Both the position numbers and the translations under genes were made by a program. A stretch of DNA of 64,000 nucleotides from Hippasteria phrygiana (taxonomy: Eukaryota; Echinodermata; Asteroidea; Valvatida; Goniasteridae). The notes beneath the pieces are model-generated. The model was not told the origin of the DNA, made no database searches, and saw only the letters and a list, made by a program, of their open reading frames with translations. Location of the stretch: positions 1,612,001 to 1,676,000 of the forward strand of contig JAZGUH010000326.1 of NCBI GenBank assembly GCA_037893225.1, written 5' to 3'. Of the stretch, positions 12,734-25,473 are shown one piece after another. Within the stretch, counting starts at the first letter, position 1; each line of letters begins with the position of its first letter.

Positions 12734-15048
12734 GTTAACACTTGTGGAGAAAATTCAAACCTCGCAATGTTTATTTTCTTTCCGGCCAACATCTGTGTAC
12801 ATATTACCGTCTATTTATTGCTCCATGCATGTCAAATTCCCTAGGGTATGGACTTGCTTTATTCATTCATAATTGCATGAAATATCAACCAAATGCAGTA
12901 ATTTTGACATGTATGGATAGCTTAGATCTGGCGCTACATGTTGGAATCATCGGCGGCTTCTTAGAGTTAAAACTTGTGGAGAAAATTCAAACCTCGCAAT
13001 GTTTATTTTCTTTCCGGCCAACATCTGTGTACATGTTACCGTCTATTTATTGCTCCATGCATGTCAAATTCCCTAGGGTATGACTTGCTTTACTCATTCA
13101 TAATTGCATGAAATATAAACCAAATACAGTAATTTTGACATGTATGGATAGCTTAGATCTGGCGCTACATGTTGCAGTCATCGGCGGCTTCTTAGAGTTA
13201 AAACTTGTGGAGAAAATTCAAACCTCGCAATGTTTATTTTCTTTCCGGCCAACATCTGTGTACATGTTACCGTCTATTTATTGCTCCATGCATGTCAAAT
13301 TCCCTGGGGTATGACTTGCTTTACTCATTCATAATTGCATGAAATATAAACCAAATACAGTAATTTTGACATGTATGGATAGCTTAGATCTGGCGCTACA
13401 TGTTGCAATTATCGGCGGCTTCTTAGAGTTAAAATTTGTGGAGAAAATTCAAACCTCGCAATGTTTATTTTCTTTCCGGCCAACATCTGTGTACCTGTTA
13501 CCGTCTATTTATTGCTCCATGCATGTCAAATTCCCTGGGGTATGGACTTGCTTTACTCATTCATAATTGCATGAAATATCAACCAAATTCAGTAATTTTG
13601 ACATGTATGGATAGCTTAGATCTGGCGCTACATGTTGCAATTATCGGCGGCTTCTTAGAGTTAACACTTGTGGAGAAAATTCAAACCTCGCAATGTTTAT
13701 TTTCTTTCCGGCCAACATCTGTGTACATGTTACCGTCTATTTATTGCTCCATGCATGTCAAATTCCCTCGGGTATGGACTTGCTTTACTCATTCATAATT
13801 GCATGAAATATCAACCAAATTCAGTAATTTTGACATGTATGGATAGCTTAGATCTGGCGCTACATGTTGTAATTATCGGCGGCTTCTTAGAGTTAAAACT
13901 TGTGGAGAAAATTCAAACCTCGCAATGTTTATTTTCTTTCCGGCCAACATCTGTGTACATGTTACCGTCTATTTATTGCTCCATGCATGTCAAATTCCCT
14001 AGGGTATGACTTGCTTTACTCATTCATAATTGCATGAAATATAAACCAAATACAGTAATTTTGACATGTATGGATAGCTTAGATCTGGCGCTACATGTTG
14101 CAATTATCGGCGGCTTCTTAGAGTTAAAACTTGTGGAGAAAATTCAAACCTCGCAATGTTTATTTTCTTTCCGGCCAACATCTGTGTACCTGTTACCGTC
14201 TATTTATTGCTCCATGCATGTCAAATTCCCTGGGGTATGGACTTGCTTTACTCATTCATAATTGCATGAAATATCAACCAAATTCAGTAATTTTGACATG
14301 TATGGATAGCTTAGATCTGGCGCTACATGTTGCAATCATCGGCGGCTTCTTAGAGTTAAAACTTGTGGAGAAAATTCAAACCTCGCAATGTTTATTTTCT
14401 TTCCGGCCAACATCTGTGTACATGTTACCGTCTATTTATTGCTCCATGCATGTCAAATTCCCTAGGGTATGACTTGCTTTACTCATTCATAATTGCATGA
14501 AATATAAACCAAATACAGTAATTTTGACATGTATGGATAGCTTAGATCTGGCGCTACATGTTGCAATTATCGGCGGCTTCTTAGAGTTAACACTTGTGGA
14601 GAAAATTCAAACCTCGCAATGTTTATTTTCTTTCCGGCCAACATCTGTGTACATATTGCCGTCTATTTATTGCTCCATGCATGTCAAATTCCCTAGGGTA
14701 TGGACTTGCTTTATTCATTCATAATTGCATGAAATATCAACCAAATGCAGTAATTTTGACATGTATGGATAGCTTAGATCTGGCGCTACATGTTGCAATC
14801 ATCGGCGGCTTCTTAGAGTTAACACTTGTGGAGAAAATTCAAACCTCGCAATGTTTATTTTCTTTCCGGCCAACATCTGTGTACATGTTACCGTCTATTT
14901 ATTGCTCCATGCATGTCAAATTCCCTAGGGTATGACTTGCTTTACTCATTCATAATTGCATGAAATATCAACCAAATGCAGTAATTTTGACATGTATGGA
15001 TAGCTTAGATCTGGCGCTACATGTTGCAATCATCGGCGGCTTCTTAGA
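12734..15048 (+). repeat. HOR unit, 10-mer, 2,315 bp, copy 2
   Basis: Tandem copy of 10,419-12,733 in the same monomer order. The only difference I noticed is aaaatttgtgg near 13,434 against aaaacttgtgg. The monomers after the two copies differ: copy 1 is followed by ttcagttatt and copy 2 by tgcagtaatt. This places an exchange junction near 14,950. Confidence 0.9.
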
Positions 15049-18000
15049 GTTAAAACTTGTGGAGAAAATTCAAACCTCGCAATGTTTATTTTCTTTCCGG
15101 CCAACATCTGTGTACATGTTACCGTCTATTTATTGCTCCATGCATGTCAAATTCCCTAGGGTATGGACTTGCTTTACTCATTCATAATTGCATGAAATAT
15201 CAACCAAATTCAGTAATTTTGACATGTATGGATAGCTTAGATCTGGCGCTACATGTTGTAATTATCGGCGGCTTCTTAGAGTTAACACTTGTGGAGAAAA
15301 TTCAAACCTCGCAATGTTTATTTTCTTTCCGGCCAACATCTGTGTACATATTACCGTCTATTTATTGCTCCATGCATGTCAAATTCCCTAGGGTATGGAC
15401 TTGCTTTATTCATTCATAATTGCATGAAATATCAACCAAATGCAGTAATTTTGACATGTATGGATAGCTTAGATCTGGCGCTACATGTTGCAATCATCGG
15501 CGGCTTCTTAGAGTTAAAACTTGTGGAGAAAATTCAAACCTCGCAATGTTTATTTTCTTTCCGGCCAACATCTGTGTACATGTTACCGTCTATTTATTGC
15601 TCCATGCATGTCAAATTCCCTAGGGTATGACTTGCTTTACTCATTCATAATTGCATGAAATATAAACCAAATACAGTAAGTTTGACATGTATGGATAGCT
15701 TAGATCTGGCGCTACATGTTGCAATTATCGGCGGCTTCTTAGAGTTAAAACTTGTGGAGAAAATTCAAACCTCGCAATGTTTATTTTCTTTCCGGCCAAC
15801 ATCTGTGTACCTGTTACCGTCTATTTATTGCTCCATGCATGTCAAATTCCCTGGGGTATGGACTTGCTTTACTCATTCATAATTGCATGAAATATCAACC
15901 AAATTCAGTAATTTTGACATGTATGGATAGCTTAGATCTGGCGCTACATGTTGCAATTATCGGCGGCTTCTTAGAGTTAACACTTGTGGAGAAAATTCAA
16001 ACCTCGCAATGTTTATTTTCTTTCCGGCCAACATCTGTGTACATGTTACCGTCTATTTATTGCTCCATGCATGTCAAATTCCCTAGGGTATGACTTGCTT
16101 TACTCATTCATAATTGCATGAAATATAAACCAAATACAGTAATTTTGACATGTATGGATAGCTTAGATCTGGCGCTACATGTTGCAATCATCGGCGGCTT
16201 CTTAGAGTTAAAACTTGTGGAGAAAATTCAAACCTCGCAATGTTTATTTTCTTTCCGGCCAACATCTGTGTACATGTTACCGTCTATTTATTGCTCCATG
16301 CATGTCAAATTCCCTAGGGTATGACTTGCTTTACTCATTCATAATTGCATGAAATATAAACCAAATACAGTAATTTTGACATGTATGGATAGCTTAGATC
16401 TGGCGCTACATGTTGCAATTATCGGCGGCTTCTTAGAGTTAAAACTTGTGGAGAAAATTCAAACCTCGCAATGTTTATTTTCTTTCCGGCCAACATCTGT
16501 GTACCTGTTACCGTCTATTTATTGCTCCATGCATGTCAAATTCCCTGGGGTATGGACTTGCTTTACTCATTCATAATTGCATGAAATATCAACCAAATTC
16601 AGTAATTTTGACATGTATGGATAGCTTAGATCTGGCGCTACATGTTGCAATTATCGGCGGCTTCTTAGAGTTAACACTTGTGGAGAAAATTCAAACCTCG
16701 CAATGTTTATTTTCTTTCCGGCCAACATCTGTGTACATATTACCGTCTATTTATTGCTCCATGCATGTCAAATTCCCTGGGGTATGGACTTGCTTTACTC
16801 ATTCATAATTGCATGAAATATCAACCAAATGCAGTAATTTTGACATGTATGGATAGCTTAGATCTGGCGCTACATGTTGCAATCATCGGCGGCTTCTTAG
16901 AGTTAAAACTTGTGGAGAAAATTCAAACCTCGCAATGTTTATTTTCTTTTCGGCCAACATCTGTGTACATGTTACCGTCTATTTATTGCTCCATGCATGT
17001 CAAATTCCCTAGGGTATGGACTTGCTTTACTCATTCATAATTGCATGAAATATCAACCAAATTCAGTAATTTTGACATGTATGGATAGCTTAGATCTGGC
17101 GCTACATGTTGTAATTATCGGCGGCTTCTTAGAGTTAAAACTTGTGGAGAAAATTCAAACCTCGCAATGTTTATTTTCTTTCCGGCCAACATCTGTGTAC
17201 ATGTTACCGTCTATTTATTGCTCCATGCATGTCAAATTCCCTAGGGTATGACTTGCTTTACTCATTCATAATTGCATGAAATATAAACCAAATACAGTAA
17301 TTTTGACATGTATGGATAGCTTAGATCTGGCGCTACATGTTGCAATTATCGGCGGCTTCTTAGAGTTAAAACTTGTGGAGAAAATTCAAACCTCGCAATG
17401 TTTATTTTCTTTCCGGCCAACATCTGTGTACCTGTTACCGTCTATTTATTGCTCCATGCATGTCAAATTCCCTGGGGTATGGACTTGCTTTACTCATTCA
17501 TAATTGCATGAAATATCAACCAAATTCAGTAATTTTGACATGTATGGATAGCTTAGATCTGGCGCTACATGTTGCAATCATCGGCGGCTTCTTAGAGTTA
17601 AAACTTGTGGAGAAAATTCAAACCTCGCAATGTTTATTTTCTTTCCGGCCAACATCTGTGTACATGTTACCGTCTATTTATTGCTCCATGCATGTCAAAT
17701 TCCCTAGGGTATGACTTGCTTTACTCATTCATAATTGCATGAAATATAAACCAAATACAGTAATTTTGACATGTATGGATAGCTTAGATCTGGCGCTACA
17801 TGTTGCAATTATCGGCGGCTTCTTAGAGTTAACACTTGTGGAGAAAATTCAAACCTCGCAATGTTTATTTTCTTTCCGGCCAACATCTGTGTACATATTG
17901 CCGTCTATTTATTGCTCCATGCATGTCAAATTCCCTAGGGTATGGACTTGCTTTATTCATTCATAATTGCATGAAATATCAACCAAATGCAGTAATTTTG

Positions 18001-18290
18001 ACATGTATGGATAGCTTAGATCTGGCGCTACATGTTGCAATCATCGGCGGCTTCTTAGAGTTAACACTTGTGGAGAAAATTCAAACCTCGCAATGTTTAT
18101 TTTCTTTCCGGCCAACATCTGTGTACATGTTACCGTCTATTTATTGCTCCATGCATGTCAAATTCCCTAGGGTATGACTTGCTTTACTCATTCATAATTG
18201 CATGAAATATCAACCAAATTCAGTTATTTTGACATGTATGGATAGCTTAGATCTGGCGCTACATGTTGCAATTATCGGCGGCTTCTTAGA
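15049..18290 (+). repeat. 14-mer segment, 3,242 bp, mosaic of decamer-family pieces
   Basis: The order is M-I-M-L-M-M-L-I-M-M-L-M-I-M. Its start (15,049 to about 15,743) matches 9,492 onward at a shift of 5,557 bp, and its end (16,902-18,290) matches 11,345-12,733 at the same 5,557-bp shift (24 monomers). The middle four monomers differ. Private changes include cagtaagtttg near 15,680. It looks like a recombinant between members of the decamer family. Confidence 0.8.
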
Positions 18291-20373
18291 GTTAACACTT
18301 GTGGAGAAAATTCAAACCTCGCAATGTTTATTTTCTTTCCGGCCAACATCTGTGTACATATTACCGTCTATTTATTGCTCCATGCATGTCAAATTCCCTA
18401 GGGTATGGACTTGCTTTATTCATTCATAATTGCATGAAATATCAACCAAATGCAGTAATTTTGACATGTATGGATAGCTTAGATCTGGCGCTACATGTTG
18501 GAATCATCGGCGGCTTCTTAGAGTTAAAACTTGTGGAGAAAATTCAAACCTCGCAATGTTTATTTTCTTTCCGGCCAACATCTGTGTACATGTTACCGTC
18601 TATTTATTGCTCCATGCATGTCAAATTCCCTAGGGTATGACTTGCTTTACTCATTCATAATTGCATGAAATATAAACCAAATACAGTAATTTTGACATGT
18701 ATGGATAGCTTAGATCTGGCGCTACATGTTGCAGTCATCGGCGGCTTCTTAGAGTTAAAACTTGTGGAGAAAATTCAAACCTCGCAATGTTTATTTTCTT
18801 TCCGGCCAACATCTGTGTACATGTTACCGTCTATTTATTGCTCCATGCATGTCAAATTCCCTGGGGTATGACTTGCTTTACTCATTCATAATTGCATGAA
18901 ATATAAACCAAATACAGTAATTTTGACATGTATGGATAGCTTAGATCTGGCGCTACATGTTGCAATTATCGGCGGCTTCTTAGAGTTAAAACTTGTGGAG
19001 AAAATTCAAACCTCGCAATGTTTATTTTCTTTCCGGCCAACATCTGTGTACATGTTACCGTCTATTTATTGCTCCATGCATGTCAAATTCCCTCGGGTAT
19101 GGACTTGCTTTACTCATTCATAATTGCATGAAATATCAACCAAATTCAGTAATTTTGACATGTATGGATAGCTTAGATCTGGCGCTACATGTTGTAATTA
19201 TCGGCGGCTTCTTAGAGTTAAAACTTGTGGAGAAAATTCAAACCTCGCAATGTTTATTTTCTTTCCGGCCAACATCTGTGTACATGTTACCGTCTATTTA
19301 TTGCTCCATGCATGTCAAATTCCCTAGGGTATGACTTGCTTTACTCATTCATAATTGCATGAAATATAAACCAAATACAGTAATTTTGACATGTATGGAT
19401 AGCTTAGATCTGGCGCTACATGTTGCAATTATCGGCGGCTTCTTAGAGTTAAAACTTGTGGAGAAAATTCAAACCTCGCAATGTTTATTTTCTTTCCGGC
19501 CAACATCTGTGTACCTGTTACCGTCTATTTATTGCTCCATGCATGTCAAATTCCCTGGGGTATGGACTTGCTTTACTCATTCATAATTGCATGAAATATC
19601 AACCAAATTCAGTAATTTTGACATGTATGGATAGCTTAGATCTGGCGCTACATGTTGCAATCATCGGCGGCTTCTTAGAGTTAAAACTTGTGGAGAAAAT
19701 TCAAACCTCGCAATGTTTATTTTCTTTCCGGCCAACATCTGTGTACATGTTACCGTCTATTTATTGCTCCATGCATGTCAAATTCCCTAGGGTATGACTT
19801 GCTTTACTCATTCATAATTGCATGAAATATAAACCAAATACAGTAATTTTGACATGTATGGATAGCTTAGATCTGGCGCTACATGTTGCAATTATCGGCG
19901 GCTTCTTAGAGTTAACACTTGTGGAGAAAATTCAAACCTCGCAATGTTTATTTTCTTTCCGGCCAACATCTGTGTACATATTGCCGTCTATTTATTGCTC
20001 CATGCATGTCAAATTCCCTAGGGTATGGACTTGCTTTATTCATTCATAATTGCATGAAATATCAACCAAATGCAGTAATTTTGACATGTATGGATAGCTT
20101 AGATCTGGCGCTACATGTTGCAATCATCGGCGGCTTCTTAGAGTTAACACTTGTGGAGAAAATTCAAACCTCGCAATGTTTATTTTCTTTCCGGCCAACA
20201 TCTGTGTACATGTTACCGTCTATTTATTGCTCCATGCATGTCAAATTCCCTAGGGTATGACTTGCTTTACTCATTCATAATTGCATGAAATATCAACCAA
20301 ATGCAGTAATTTTGACATGTATGGATAGCTTAGATCTGGCGCTACATGTTGCAATCATCGGCGGCTTCTTAGA
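18291..20373 (+). repeat. HOR unit, 9-mer, 2,083 bp: decamer lacking one L monomer
   Basis: Carries the gttggaatc (18,499), gcagtcatc (18,732), ccctcggg (19,090) and atattgccg (19,979) markers in the decamer order. However, the L monomer between the gcagtcatc and ccctcggg monomers is missing, leaving I-M-M-M-M-L-M-I-M. The length is 232 bp short of the 2,315-bp decamer, exactly one L monomer. Confidence 0.88.
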
Positions 20374-21531
20374 GTTAAAACTTGTGGAGAAAATTCAAAC
20401 CTCGCAATGTTTATTTTCTTTCCGGCCAACATCTGTGTACATGTTACCGTCTATTTATTGCTCCATGCATGTCAAATTCCCTAGGGTATGGACTTGCTTT
20501 ACTCATTCATAATTGCATGAAATATCAACCAAATTCAGTAATTTTGACATGTATGGATAGCTTAGATCTGGCGCTACATGTTGTAATTATCGGCGGCTTC
20601 TTAGAGTTAACACTTGTGGAGAAAATTCAAACCTCGCAATGTTTATTTTCTTTCCGGCCAACATCTGTGTACATATTACCGTCTATTTATTGCTCCATGC
20701 ATGTCAAATTCCCTAGGGTATGGACTTGCTTTATTCATTCATAATTGCATGAAATATCAACCAAATGCAGTAATTTTGACATGTATGGATAGCTTAGATC
20801 TGGCGCTACATGTTGGAATCATCGGCGGCTTCTTAGAGTTAAAACTTGTGGAGAAAATTCAAACCTCGCAATGTTTATTTTCTTTCCGGCCAACATCTGT
20901 GTACATGTTACCGTCTATTTATTGCTCCATGCATGTCAAATTCCCTAGGGTATGACTTGCTTTACTCATTCATAATTGCATGAAATATAAACCAAATACA
21001 GTAATTTTGACATGTATGGATAGCTTAGATCTGGCGCTACATGTTGCAATCATCGGCGGCTTCTTAGAGTTAAAACTTGTGGAGAAAATTCAAACCTCGC
21101 AATGTTTATTTTCTTTCCGGCCAACATCTGTGTACCTGTTACCGTCTATTTATTGCTCCATGCATGTCAAATTCCCTGGGGTATGGACTTGCTTTACTCA
21201 TTCATAATTGCATGAAATATCAACCAAATTCAGTAATTTTGACATGTATGGATAGCTTAGATCTGGCGCTACATGTTGCAATTATCGGCGGCTTCTTAGA
21301 GTTAACACTTGTGGAGAAAATTCAACCTCGCAATGTTTATTTTCTTTCCGGCCAACATCTGTGTACATATTACCGTCTATTTATTGCTCCATGCATGTCA
21401 AATTCCCTGGGGTATGGACTTGCTTTACTCATTCATAATTGCATGAAATATCAACCAAATGCAGTAATTTTGACATGTATGGATAGCTTAGATCTGGCGC
21501 TACATGTTGCAATCATCGGCGGCTTCTTAGA
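20374..21531 (+). repeat. 5-mer M-I-M-L-I with a 1-bp deletion
   Basis: Begins as 15,049 does (M-I-M-L) and carries gttggaatc near 20,814. The final I monomer has ttcaacctcg at 21,321-21,330 where almost all others have ttcaaacctcg, a one-base deletion. That deletion joins two repeat reading frames into an accidental 197-codon frame at 21,077-21,670. Confidence 0.8.
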
Positions 21532-23618
21532 GTTAAAACTTGTGGAGAAAATTCAAACCTCGCAATGTTTATTTTCTTTCCGGCCAACATCTGTGTACAT
21601 GTTACCGTCTATTTATTGCTCCATGCATGTCAAATTCCCTAGGGTATGGACTTGCTTTACTCATTCATAATTGCATGAAATATCAACCAAATTCAGTAAT
21701 TTTGACATGTATGGATAGCTTAGATCTGGCGCTACATGTTGTAATTATCGGCGGCTTCTTAGAGTTAAAACTTGTGGAGAAAATTCAAACCTCGCAATGT
21801 TTATTTTCTTTCCGGCCAACATCTGTGTACCTGTTACCGTCTATTTATTGCTCTATGCATGTCAAATTCCCTGGGGTATGGACTTGCTTTACTCATTCAT
21901 AATTGCATGAAATATCAACCAAATTCAGTAATTTTGACATGTATGGATAGCTTAGATCTGGCGCTACATGTTGTAATTATCGGCGGCTTCTTAGAGTTAA
22001 AACTTGTGGAGAAAATTCAAACCTCGCAATGTTTATTTTCTTTCCGGCCAACATATGTGTACATATTACCGTCTATTTATTGCTCCATGCATGTCAAATT
22101 CCCTAGGGTATGGACTTGCTTTATTCATTCATAATTGCATGAAATATCAACCAAATGCAGTAATTTTGACATGTATGGATAGCTTAGATCTGGCGCTACA
22201 TGTTGCAATCATCGGCGGCTTCTTAGAGTTAAAACTTGTGGAGAAAATTCAAACCTCGCAATGTTTATTTTCTTTCCGGCCAACATCTGCATACATGTTA
22301 CCGTCTATTTATTGCTCCATGCATGTCAAATTCCCTAGGGTATGACTTGCTTTACTCATTCATAATTGCATGAAATATAAACCAAATACAGTAATTTTGA
22401 CATGTATGGATAGCTTCGATCTGGCGCTACATGTTGCAATTATCGGCGGCTTCTTAGAGTTAAAACTTGTGGAGAAAATTCAAACCTCGCAATGTTTATT
22501 TTCTTTCCGGCCAACATCTGTGTACCTGTTACCGTCTATTTATTGCTCCATGCATGTCAAATTCCCTGGGGTATGGACTTGCTTTACTCATTCATAATTG
22601 CATGAAATATAAACCAAATGCAGTAATTTTGACATGTATGGATAGCTTAGATCTGGCGCTACATGTTGCAATCATCGGCGGCTTCTTAGAGTTAAAACTT
22701 GTGGAGAAAATTCAAACCTCGCAATGTTTATTTTCTTTCCGGCCAACATCTGTGTACATGTTACCGTCTATTTATTGCTCCATGCATGTCAAATTCCCTG
22801 GGGTATGGACTTGCTTTACTCATTCATAATTGCATGAAATATAAACCAAATACAGTAATTTTGACATGTATGGATAGCTTAGATCTGGCGCTACATGTTG
22901 CAATTATCGGCGGCTTCTTAGAGTTAACACTTGTGGAGAAAATTCAAACCTCGCAATGTTTATTTTCTTTCCGGCCAACATCTGTGTACATATTACCGTC
23001 TATTTATTGCTCCATGCATGTCAAATTCCCTGGGGTATGGACTTGCTTTATTCATTCATAATTGCATGAAATATCAACCAAATGCAGTAATTTTGACATG
23101 TATGGATAGCTTAGATCTTGCGCTACATGTTGCAATCATCGGCGGCTTCTTAGAGTTAAAACTTGTGGAGAAAATTTAAAGCTCGCAATGTTTATTTTCT
23201 TTCCGGCCAACATCTGTGTACCTGTTACCGTCTATTTATTGCTCTATGCATGTCAAATTCCCTGGGGTATGGACTTGCTTTACTCATTCATAATTGCATG
23301 AAATATCAACCAAATTCAGCAATTTTGACATGTATGGATAGCTTAGATCTGGCGCTACATGTTGTAATTATCGGCGGCTTCTTAGAGTTAACACTTGTGG
23401 AGAAAATTCAAACCTCGCAATGTTTATTTTCTTTCCGGCCAACATCTGTGTACATATTACCGTCTATTTATTGCTCCATGCATGTCAAATTCCCTAGGGT
23501 ATGGACTTGCTTTATTCATTCATAATTGCATGAAATATCAACCAAATGCAGTAATTTTGACATGTATGGATAGCTTAGATCTGGCGCTACATGTTGCAAT
23601 CATCGGCGGCTTCTTAGA
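21532..23618 (+). repeat. 9-mer segment, 2,087 bp (M-L-I-M-L-M-I-L-I)
   Basis: Markers are tgctctatgc in L monomers near 21,852 and 23,242, acatatgtg near 22,053, ctgcatacatg near 22,288, gcttcgatc near 22,414 (loses the BglII site), and atttaaagctcg near 23,175. The two tgctctatgc monomers are 1,391 bp (6 monomers) apart. The first three monomers recur 2,087 bp later. Confidence 0.78.
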
Positions 23619-24314
23619 GTTAAAACTTGTGGAGAAAATTCAAACCTCGCAATGTTTATTTTCTTTCCGGCCAACATCTGTGTACATGTTACCGTCTATT
23701 TATTGCTCCATGCATGTCAAATTCCCTAGGGTATGGACTTGCTTTACTCATTCATAATTGCATGAAATATCAACCAAATTCAGTAATTTTGACATGTATG
23801 GATAGCTTAGATCTGGCGCTACATGTTGTAATTATCGGCGGCTTCTTAGAGTTAAAACTTGTGGAGAAAATTCAAACCTCGCAATGTTTATTTTCTTTCC
23901 GGCCAACATCTGTGTACCTGTTACCGTCTATTTATTGCTCCATGCATGTCAAATTCCCTGGGGTATGGACTTGCTTTACTCATTCATAATTGCATGAAAT
24001 ATCAACCAAATTCAGTAATTTTGACATGTATGGGTAGCTTAGATCTGGCGCTACATGTTGTAATTATCGGCGGCTTCTTAGAGTTAAAACTTGTGGAGAA
24101 AATTCAAACCTCGCAATGTTTATTTTCTTTCCGGCCAACATATGTGTACATATTACCGTCTATTTATTGCTCCATGCATGTCAAATTCCCTAGGGTATGG
24201 ACTTGCTTTATTCATTCATAATTGCATGAAATATCAACCAAATGCAGTAATTTTGACATGTATGGATAGCTTAGATCTGGCGCTACATGTTGCAATTATC
24301 GGCGGCTTCTTAGA
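23619..24314 (+). repeat. Partial recopy (M-L-I) of the start of the 9-mer
   Basis: Three monomers match 21,532-22,227 at a shift of 2,087 bp, including the rare acatatgtg (24,140). The match stops in the next monomer. The L monomer here has tgctccatgc where the first copy has tgctctatgc. A private change atgggtagc lies near 24,030. Confidence 0.8.
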
Positions 24315-25473
24315 GTTAAAACTTGTGGAGAAAATTCAAACCTCGCAATGTTTATTTTCTTTCCGGCCAACATCTGTGTACATATTACCGTCTATTTATT
24401 GCTCCATGCATGTCAAATTCCCTGGGGTATGGACTTGCTTTATTCATTCATAATTGCATGAAATATCAACCAAATGCAGCAATTTTGACATGTATGGATA
24501 GCTTAGATCTTGCGCTACATGTTGTAATTATCGGCGGCTTCTTAGAGTTAACACTTGTGGAGAAAATTCAAACCTCGCAATGTTTATTTTCTTTCCGGCC
24601 AACATCTGTGTACATATTACCGTCTATTTATTGCTCCATGCATGTCAAATTCCCTGGGGTATGGACTTGCTTTATTCATTCATAATTGCATGAAATATCA
24701 ACCAAATGCAGTAATTTTGACATGTATGGATAGCTTAGATCTTGCGCTACATGTTGCAATCATCGGCGGCTTCTTAGAGTTAAAACTTGTGGAGAAAATT
24801 CAAACCTCGCAATGTTTATTTTCTTTCCGGCCAACATCTGTGTACATGTTACCGTCTATTTATTGCTCCATGCATGTCAAATTCCCTAGTGTATGACTTG
24901 CTTTACTCATTCATAATTGCATGAAATATAAACCAAATTCAGTAATTTTGACATGTATGGATAGCTTAGATCTGGCGCTACATGTTGCAATTATCGGCGG
25001 CTTCTTAGAGTTAAAACTTGTGGAGAAAATTCAAACCTCGCAATGTTTATTTTCTTTCCGGCCAACATCTGTGTACCTGTTACCGTCTATTTATTGCTCC
25101 ATGCATGTCAAATTCCCTGGGGTATGGACTTGCTTTACTCATTCATAATTGCATGAAATATCAACCAAATTCAGTAATTTTTACATGTATGGATAGCTTA
25201 GATCTGGCGCTACATGTTGCAATTATCGGCGGCTTCTTAGAGTTAACACTTGTGGAGAAAATTCAAACCTCGCAATGTTTATTTTCTTTCCGGCCAACAT
25301 CTGTGTACATATTACCGTCTATTTATTGCTCCATGCATGTCAAATTCCCTAGGGTATGGACTTGCTTTATTCATTCATAATTGCATGAAATATCAACCAA
25401 ATGCAGTAATTTTGACATGTATGGATAGCTTAGATCTGGCGCTACATGTTGCAATCATCGGCGGCTTCTTAGA
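24315..25473 (+). repeat. 5-mer I-I-M-L-I
   Basis: Two I monomers, then an M monomer with ccctagtgtatgac near 24,886, then L and I. Markers are gcagcaatt near 24,478 and gatcttgcg near 24,507 and 24,741. The same gatcttgcg also occurs near 23,115, so this segment and the previous 9-mer share a source. The M and L monomers resemble the M-L junction at 5,094-5,556. Confidence 0.7.

Noticed and set aside
21077..21670. A 197-codon frame, the longest in the window
   Set aside because: It exists only because a single base is missing at about 21,323-21,326 (ttcaacctcg), which joins two ordinary repeat frames. Its content is two and a half monomers, not a new protein.
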